This document shows positions 57,471-64,000 of a DNA stretch of 64,000 bases, piece after piece. The notes beneath the pieces are model-generated. The model was not told the DNA's origin. It saw nothing but the letters and a program-made list of their open reading frames with translations, and ran no database searches. Made by a program: the position numbers and the translations under genes. The DNA is taken from positions 682,001-746,000 of the forward strand of contig CAWGTB010000001.1 of the NCBI GenBank assembly GCA_963825405.1, in the 5' to 3' direction. The stretch's first letter is position 1; every line of letters begins with the position of its first letter. Origin of the DNA: JACPNO01 sp963825405. Lineage in GTDB: Bacteria; Acidobacteriota; Terriglobia; Bryobacterales; Bryobacteraceae.

Positions 57471-59396
57471 TTAACGTGAAGGTGAAGTCCCGCGGGCTCG
57501 GCTGGTCCGGCGTGCGGGCGCTGGCCGTGCTGGCCGCCTGCGCGCTCGCGGGCCTGGCCCCGGGCGCGGTCCAGGCCGCCCACGCGGCCGGCGCAGCCGG
57601 GACGGCTGCGCCGGCTGCGTCTACGGGGCCGGCCGGGGTGGTCCCGGCCGCGGCGTACGCCACGATCTCCGGGGCCGGGTCATCGTGGTCCTACCCGGCG
57701 ATCAACACGTGGGTCCACGACGTCGCCACCAATGGCATAACGGTCAACTACACCCCCAACGGCTCCACCTCGGGCCGCACCCAGTTCAAGCAGGGCTTCG
57801 TCGACTTCGCCGCCTCGGAGATCCCCTACGGCCTGCCGGATGGCACGTCTTCTGACCCGCCGCCCACCTCGCGGAAGTACGCGTACATGCCCGATACGGC
57901 CGGCGGCACGACGTTCATGTACAACCTGCACATCGGCAACACCCAGATAACCAACCTCCGGCTCTCCGGGTCCGCCATCGCCGGCATCTTCACCGGCACC
58001 ATCACCCGGTGGAACGACCCCGCGATCAAGGCCGATAACCCCGGCATGGCGCTGCCGAGTGAGGTCATCACGCCGGTAGTCCGCTCCGACGGGTCCGGCT
58101 CCACGTCCCAGTTCACCCAGTGGATGCTCGGGACCCAGGGCAACGCCTGGCCGGCCTACTGCTCGAAGGTCCACTTCTCGCCGTGCACCCAGACCTCCAC
58201 CTACCCGATCCTGTCGGGCTCGCAGATGGTGGGCCAGCCGAAGGACGGCGGCGTCGCGGCCTACGTGGCCAACTCCAAGGCCGAAGGGTCGATCGGGTAC
58301 GTCGAGTACTCCTACGCGATCAACTACCACTACCCGGTCGCGAAGGTGCTCAACAAGGACGGCTACTACACCCTGCCGACCGCCGGGAACGTCGCGGTCT
58401 CCCTCCTGCAGGCCCAGATCGACACCAACCCGGCTGACGCGCTGTACCTGACCCAGAACCTGACCAACGTCTGGAACGACGCGGACGCGCGCACCTACGA
58501 GCTGTCGTCCTACTCGTACCTGATCCTGCCCGAGAGCAGCACCGAAGGCTTCGTCGCCAACAAGGGCTATACGCTCGCCCAGTTCGGCAAGTTCCTGCTG
58601 TGCCAGGGGCAGAACCAAGTGGACTCGATCGGCTACTCGGCGGTGCCCTACAACCTGGTCTTCGACGGGTACAACGAGCTGGCGAAGATGCCCGGCAGCA
58701 CGCTGCAGGTGCCCGCGACGGCGGAGGCGCTTGCCGAGCAGTGCGGCAACCCCACGTTCGCGCCAGGCCACGTCAACCTGCTGGCCGACACCGACCCGCA
58801 GCCGCAAGCGTGCGACAAGCAGGGGGCCGACCCCGTGCGGCACCCCGACGGGCGGAGCGGCGGGCGCGCCGCCCGGCGGCGGGAGTGTCAACTCAACCGG
58901 CACCGGCACCAACGGGACGGGTGCTAACGGGACGGGTGCTAACGGGACGGGCACCAACGGGACGGGTGCTAACGGGACGGGCGCCAACGGGACGGGCGCC
59001 AACGGCACATGCCCGCCGACAACGTCTGGCTCGCCCAGCGCCGGGCCAAGCACGACGCCCTCACCCAGCTGCACCGGCACGAACGGGACGGGCACCAACG
59101 GGACCGGGACCAACGGCGCCACGCCGTCCTGCGATGCCAACACCGGCATCTGCACGGGCGGGACCTCCGGTACCGGGACCGGAACTGGAACTGGCCAGGC
59201 CGCCGGGCAGACGGTCAACGGGGTACCGGTCTCCTCCGCGACCAGCATGGGCGACGGCGTCCAGGTGACGCTGATGGTCCTCGCCGCCGCGATGCTGCTC
59301 GGCCTTGGCCTGTTCCCGCCATTGCTCGCGCAAGCAGGCCAGAGACGCCGGCAGCGCCGGATGGACTCCTACTTCAACCAGGATGGCGACCGATGA
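57467..59396 (+). CDS. pstS: Membrane-anchored PstS-like phosphate-binding protein with NGTG repeats
   Basis: About 640 residues from GTG 57467. A signal peptide (RALAVLAACALAGLAPGAVQ) without a lipobox is followed by a PstS fold: TISGAGSSWSYPAINTWVHD, NYTPNGSTSGRTQFKQGFVD, FAASEIPYG, TPVVRSDGSGSTSQFTQWM, YAINYHYPVAKVLNKDGYY. After a frameshift near 58835 comes a low-complexity Asn-Gly-Thr-Gly linker, then a C-terminal membrane helix (VTLMVLAAAMLLGLGLFPPL) and a basic tail (GQRRRQRRMDS). It is thus anchored by a C-terminal helix rather than by lipid. The linker could reach through the wall. Confidence 0.88.
58896..59006 (+). repeat. 15-base tandem repeat inside pstS
   Basis: The unit AACGGGACGGGTGCT, with third-position changes (GCACC, GCGCC), occurs six times in register at 58911-59000 after related CACC units, and again near 59093-59118. 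Each copy codes for Asn-Gly-Thr-Gly-Ala/Thr. Such in-frame repeats can change length by slippage without breaking the frame. Confidence 0.9.
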
Positions 59397-62320
59397 GCCC
59401 GGTGATGAGGGGGAGCCGGGCGAGGCGCCTGGGCAGGCCAGCGCGACGGACGCCGCGCGAGGCCATCGCGGCGCGGCTGCGGATACTGGGCGCGGCGGTC
59501 GCCGCCGTCGGCTTGGCCGCGCTCGTGGGCGTCGGCCTGCCAGGATCCGCGCAGGCGGGGTCCCCGGGCTACAACCAGATCACCGGGGCGGGACAAACCG
59601 CCTCCGCCGTCACCGTCAAGTGGACGCAGGGCCTGCTGGACTCCAGCAACCAGCCGCTGAGCGGCACCACCGGCGAGCTAAGCCCGAATTCCGACCGCGG
59701 CAGCGCGAGCCCCGCTAGCCCGCTGTCGTTCATGTACCCCGACTTCAAGAACCTCCAGGTCACGGTCAGCCAGACGCAGGACATCCGGGCACCAGGGCGT
59801 CACCGTCTCGTGGACCGGCGGAAAGCAGACACACGGTGACGGACAACACCGCCGCCTTCGACTTCCTGCAGATGATGGAGTGCTACGGCGACGCCAGCAC
59901 CGGGCCCACCCCGGAGGGCTGCGAGTACGGGACTCCGGGCCTGCTTAACGGGGGCAACATCGACAACCCGTACGTCGGGCAGCGCGTCGGGGACATCTGC
60001 GTGCCCGGGTCCGTTCCCGTCCCCGGATTTCCCACTGACAAGACGCCGGTCAGCCTCAACGGGGACAACTCGGTCGCCGGCTGCGACACGTATGAGCCGG
60101 TCACCACGGACGTGGCCGCGCACCTGCCATCGCCGTGCACGGTCACGACCGAGGAGACCTGCGCCGGAGGGATCTACTCCATCCCCTTCGTGCCCGCCGG
60201 CTCCACCAAGCCTGCCCAGGACGCGGTGTACCAGCCCGACCTCAGCAACTACTTCGGCCAGTCCGACTCCAACGAGATCCAGCAGGCGATCACCGGCTCG
60301 GACGGCACCGGCCAGGTGCAGTTCGAGGCGGTGACCAGCACCCAGTCGCAGGGGCTAGGCTGCGGCGAGACGGAGAGCGACGGCCAGGTCCGCAGCTGCT
60401 GGCTGGTTATCGTGCCCCGCGGCGAGTACGAGCCCAACGGGTACCAGCTCAACGTCAACTCGACGGCATCGAACGGCGTTCTCAACACCACGCCGCTGGC
60501 CGTGTCCAACTGGGCGCAGCGCATCCAGGTTCACTTGAGCTACGCGCCCGACGGGCAGTTTTGCCCGCTCGGCACGCCCGTCACCTTGACAGAGGGCACC
60601 GAGCTCGCCAGCCGCGCGATGCTGTCCTGGGCGCTGGCCCTTGCCCAGCAGGACAAGTGCAGCGCGCTGTATAGCTTCGGGACCAACGGCGAGTCCGAGG
60701 TGACCACCGACCTGAGCAGCCCCGGGACGAGCGGGGTCGGCCTCGGGTTCACCACCATCCCGATCGGCAGCGAGACCACCGAGGACCAAAAGCCCCCTGG
60801 CAAGGTACCGAAAATGCTGTACGCGCCCGTCGCGGTCACCGGCCTCGGGTTCGGCTTCAACATCAACGACAGCTCGGCGGGCTTCATCACCTCGTCGATG
60901 AAGCTGTCCCCCGATGCTGCTAGCCAAGGCGCTCACCCAGGTCTACCTGCGGGACCTGCCCGACTACTACCTCGCGGACCAAATACTTCCGACAGACAAC
61001 GGGAAAAGCACGGTCCTGCAGAAGAACCCGGTGGACATCGCCGTCGACCCCGAGTGGGTCAAGCTGAATCCGGGAATCACGCCACTCACCTCGTCGAGCT
61101 CGCCCCTCGCCCCGCTGCTTATCACGGGCAAGTCCGCGCTGATCCAGCAGGTGTGGCAGTGGGTGGACGCCAACTCCGCCACCGCGGCCTGGCTGGACGG
61201 CACTGCCACGGACAAGCAGTACGGCATCGTGGCCGACCCGGACTACGTGTCCAGCAAGCCGCAGCTGGGCAAGTTCCCGTCGCCCACGTTCCCGCGTGAC
61301 TACGCCGGGGTGCTCGATCACACGACCGACCCGAAAATTCCGTCGACCGCCACCGCCAAGGGCAGCGGTCTGCTGCTGCCGGAGGTCGATAGCTTCGACC
61401 TCTCGGCGAGTGACGTCTTGCTGGCCAGCAACCCGGGGGTCGCTGGCTGGGACCCCAACATCCAGAACCCTCAGGGGGGCAACGGCTACTGGGACTCGCT
61501 GCCCTTGCAGGCGGTGGGGCAGCGGTTCATCTGGGGCTTGTCCGACACGCCGTCGATGGCCGCCTACGGGCTCATCCCTGCCTCCATGTGTAGCAGCGAT
61601 GGCACCGATGGGACCGGTACTAACTGCGTCTCGCTGAGCGCGGCTAGCATCACCGCGGCCCTGGGGACGGCCAAGGCAGATAGCTCGGGCCTGCTGCACG
61701 TCAACCCGGCCACCGTCAAGGCTGGCGCGTATCCCCTGGTGGACGTGGTCTACGCGGCAGTGCCCGTGACCCAGAGCGCGGCGCAGCTCAACCGGTACGC
61801 GGAGCTGATCTCCTACGCGGCCGGCACCGGGCAGACCGTAGGCTCTGCGCCCGGCAACCTTCCGGCGGGCTACCTGCCGCTGCCGGCCAACCTGGCCCAG
61901 CAGGCCAAGGCCGTCGCGGCGCAGTTGCGCCAGCTGGCCAGCAAGCAAGGCTCGCCGAGCTCCACGCCGACCACCACGTCGCCAGCCCAGTCAACCACGA
62001 GCGGCCAGACGACGCAGCCCCCTGGAACGGGGAACGGCACGGGGAGCGGCACGGGCACGAGCACGCCAAACCCCAGCTCGGGTCCCTCGGCGAATTCTCC
62101 GGCTAGCGCCGCGGCGAGCCCCACGGAGCAGGGGCCGACCGTCATCGCGCCGACGGCGCAACTGGTGGCGGGCACTACGCCCAAGGACCCTGTCGGCTCT
62201 GTTCGCTGGGCGATCATCTCGGTGGTGATCGCCGGCCTAGTCAGCGCGGGAGCGGGCATCCTGCTGCGCTCGGCTCGGCTGCCGCGAATGCCGCGGCGCC
62301 CGGGAGGTGCCGGGCCATGA
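59393..62320 (+). CDS. Large secreted PstS-like protein with C-terminal anchor, frameshifted
   Basis: About 975 residues from ATG 59393, which overlaps the pstS stop. A long signal peptide (LRILGAAVAAVGLAALVGVG, ending SAQAG) leads into an extracellular region with many cysteines (MECYGD, EGCEYGT, GCDTYEP, EETCAGG). The middle part looks like a periplasmic binding-protein fold (SNYFGQSDSNEIQQAITG; KALTQVYLRDLPDYYLADQI). A Ser/Thr/Pro/Gly-rich linker precedes a membrane helix (RWAIISVVIAGLVSAGAGIL) and a basic end. Frameshifts lie near 59790 and 60915. It has no LPXTG motif. Probably a surface-exposed ligand- or adhesion-type protein; the function is unknown. Confidence 0.7.
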
Positions 62321-62396
62321 GCGCCGCGCAGGAGTGGGGTGGCCGGGACGGCCCCGGCGGACGGCGGCACCCCACGCCCATGACCCCGCTAAAGGG

Positions 62397-62427
62397 CCTT
62401 GGCCGGCAACTGGACTGCCGGCCAAGG
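62397..62427 (+). terminator. Hairpin between the two binding-protein-like genes
   Basis: A perfect 12-base stem, CCTTGGCCGGCA and TGCCGGCCAAGG, with a seven-base loop, 77 bases after the stop of the large anchored protein. No T run. It may end or attenuate the upstream transcript before the next gene. Confidence 0.6.
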
Positions 62428-62517
62428 AACACCCAGCCCGGCCAGTTCCACGAGGGCGGGCAACAGCTGGGCGTTGCCTCCAGGCTACGCCCGAGGGCAA
62501 ACGAGAAGGGATTGGGA

Positions 62518-63739
62518 ATGCAACCCAAACCAAACCTCCACCTGCGAGGGATCAGCCGGAAGGGCATCGCGGCGGCCACCCTGGCCGTGGCGGGCTTCGC
62601 CGGCCTGGCGGTGGCGCAGACCACCCCGGCGATGGCTGACCCGACCGTGCAGTACGTGGCGACGGGCTCGGACACCATCCAGGACATCATTAACCAGGTT
62701 GGCCTTGACGAGGCCGGCAACTTCCTCGGCTCGTACAACGCCGTCAACCCGGTCACCGCCGCCGCGCACGAGGTCATCACGCCGGTCAAGTCCACCGGCA
62801 CGCTGTGCAGCTTCGCCCGGCCGAACGGCTCGGGCGAGGGCGTGGCCGCGCTGCGCTACTCGGTCAACTCCGGCTCCGGCGCCACGCCGCCCACCCCGTC
62901 GCCGCAGGCGGGCTGCGTTGACATCGGCCGCTCGTCGAGCGGGCCCGGCACCAACGCGAGCACGACGGGCCAGTTCATCTACATCCCGTTCGCGCTCGAC
63001 GCGGTGGCCTGGCTCGTCGGCCCGGCGACCGGCGGCGTGGTCGGTGGCGTCACCTCCGTGGCGACCAGCATCACCCAGGCCAACCTGTTCACCCTGGCCG
63101 ACCTGAAGACCATGTACGACAGCTGCGGGACGGTCACCGAGGGTGGCGTCACGTACTGGCCGTTCCAGGCTGGCATCACCCAGCCCACGCGGCACACCAG
63201 CAGATCGACCTGTACGTCCCGCAGCCGGGTCCGGCACGCTCAGCTACTGGGCGGGCCAGCTTGACTTCACCGCGACCGCGCTGCCGGCCTGCGTGAACCA
63301 GACCATCCTCCAGGGCACGCTCGCTGGCACCGCGGTTGAGGAGCACGATGGCAAGGCCGTCGCCACCGACACCGACGGCTACGGCCCGTTCTCGGCCAGC
63401 CAGTGGATCGGCCAGCGCAACGGCCACAACGACCGCCGCCACGGTGCCGTCCTCACGAGCATTAGCGGCGTCTCGCCGTTCAACAACGGCAACCCGGCGA
63501 CCGGGACGATCAACACCAGCTTCCCGCTGGTGCGCGAGGTCTACAACGTCGTCCAGTACAGCCGCGTCGTTGGCGCCAGTGCGGACCCCGGGCTGGTGGC
63601 CCTCCTTGTCGGCACCAGCTCATTCGTCTGCCAGGACTCCCTGCAGATCCACTCCTACGGCTTCGCCACGCTGTCGGCGACCACGACCGACACGTGCGGA
63701 TCTACCGCCTCCAGCCTGCGCGCCTTCGCGAACGGGTAG
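62518..63739 (+). CDS. Secreted substrate-binding (PBP-like) protein, frameshifted
   Basis: About 407 residues. ATG 62518 precedes a clean signal peptide (GIAAATLAVAGFAGLAVAQT, cleavage after AMA); the frame is open back to ATG 62317, which overlaps the preceding stop, but that start would place a hairpin inside the gene. The mature part reads VQYVATGSDTIQDIINQVG, SFARPNGSGEGVAALRYSV, GCVDIGRSSSGPG and YIPFALDAVAWLV, a PstS-like binding-protein pattern. A frameshift near 63190 precedes QIDLYVPQPGSGTLSYWAGQ. No membrane anchor is present, so it should be free in the wall or medium. Ligand unknown. Confidence 0.75.
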
Positions 63740-63765
63740 CGAGCGGTCCCTCATCGTCCTGCGAA

Positions 63766-63798
63766 GGCCTGCCCGGACCCGGTATGTCCGGGCAGGCC
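63766..63798 (+). terminator. Strong hairpin after the PBP-like gene
   Basis: A perfect 13-base stem (GGCCTGCCCGGAC and GTCCGGGCAGGCC) with a seven-base loop begins 27 bases after the stop at 63739. A smaller GAAA-loop hairpin (GTCCCG / CGGGAC, 63810-63825) follows. No T run, but size and place fit a terminator in a high-GC genome. Confidence 0.75.
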
Positions 63799-63897
63799 CC
63801 CAGGGCACCGTCCCGGAAACGGGACACCCCGCACAAAGACGGGCGCGCAACAGGGCGCGCCCGCCCCACCTTTAGGAAGCGGGAAAGGAACCCTTCT

Positions 63898-64000
63898 ATG
63901 AAAGGTATACCGACGATGAGGCTCAAACCCTCACGCGTTGGCCGGATGGCGCTGATCGTGGGTGCCACCGGAGCGATCGCCGGGGCCTCGCTGCTCGGCG
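63898..64000 (+). CDS. N-terminus of another exported protein (cut by window end)
   Basis: ATG 63898 follows a purine-rich stretch (GGAAGCGGGAAAGGAA). The 34 visible codons form a signal peptide: basic start (MRLKPSRVGRM) and hydrophobic core (ALIVGATGAIAGASLLG). The next internal ATG (63916) could also be the start. The rest of the gene is outside the window, so nothing more can be said except that it continues a run of exported proteins. Confidence 0.6.
   Translation, partial: MKGIPTMRLKPSRVGRMALIVGATGAIAGASLLG

Noticed and set aside
57680..59248. A 522-codon minus-strand frame with a striking PVPLAPVPLAP repeat
   Set aside because: It is the antisense reading of the pstS repeat and binding domain; the repeat is explained by the sense-strand Asn-Gly-Thr-Gly units.
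62317..62517. In-frame upstream start for the secreted PBP-like gene, overlapping the previous stop
   Set aside because: It would put a 12-base-pair hairpin inside the coding region and bury a clean signal peptide 67 residues into the protein; ATG 62518 is more natural, though coupling cannot be fully excluded.

Overview
The window joins two stretches of very different bacterial origin. Positions 1 to about 21,350 have moderate GC and gene content typical of a soil acidobacterium (Bryobacter/Solibacter-like): a PEP-CTERM protein, a DUF1501/DUF1549 pair, a secreted DinB-like protein, a GH36-type glycosidase and an RND efflux operon beside a two-component system. From about 21,600 to 64,000 the sequence is very GC-rich and clearly actinobacterial: PadR regulator, GlgE glycogen pathway, hut genes, SppA and Pst-type permeases. 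The change falls within a few hundred bases and is most simply explained as a chimeric assembly; horizontal transfer cannot be excluded from sequence alone. Many conserved genes in both halves carry isolated single-base frameshifts, most likely consensus errors, so several genes below are annotated as one CDS spanning two or more frames.

Acidobacterial part. A broken spermidine-synthase-like gene, a Mop-domain protein and a truncated IS1595-like transposase with a small overlapping ORF (0-1.4 kb); aldehyde dehydrogenase, TPR protein, DinB protein and a TolB-like fragment (1.4-4.5 kb); a response regulator, beta-propeller and histidine kinase operon divergent from a TolC/MFP/RND efflux operon (4.5-13.4 kb); a GH36-like glycosidase, a decaying small gene, the DUF1501/DUF1549 pair, a 37-residue membrane protein and a PEP-CTERM protein with its terminator (13.4-20.5 kb).

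Actinobacterial part. A glycosyltransferase and methyltransferase pair and a VIT-type transporter (21.3-24.5 kb). Next comes a complete Dpp/Opp-type ABC importer, divergent across an inverted-repeat operator from a histidine-ammonia-lyase-like gene, followed by hutU, hutF and hutI (24.5-36.6 kb). The lyase lacks the Ala-Ser-Gly triad that forms the MIO cofactor and appears to lack the catalytic tyrosine, so it probably does not deaminate plain histidine. An attractive but untested idea is that it eliminates a better leaving group, such as trimethylamine, from an N-methylated histidine and feeds the product to a normal urocanase pathway. After sppA, a putative nuclease-like protein, a phosphoesterase and a nitroreductase comes the whole GlgE pathway (glgE, treS, pep2, glgB) divergent from glgP (40.9-51.7 kb).

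The last 12 kb hold a PadR regulator, a degenerate ABC-ATPase-like protein, a short FtsX-type permease, pstC and pstA permeases, and three consecutive secreted or membrane-anchored binding-protein-like genes plus the start of another exported protein. No ATPase gene of the PstB type is present. Two palindromes sharing the same TACCTAGGTA core lie upstream of the ATPase-like gene and of pstC, suggesting PadR control of both.
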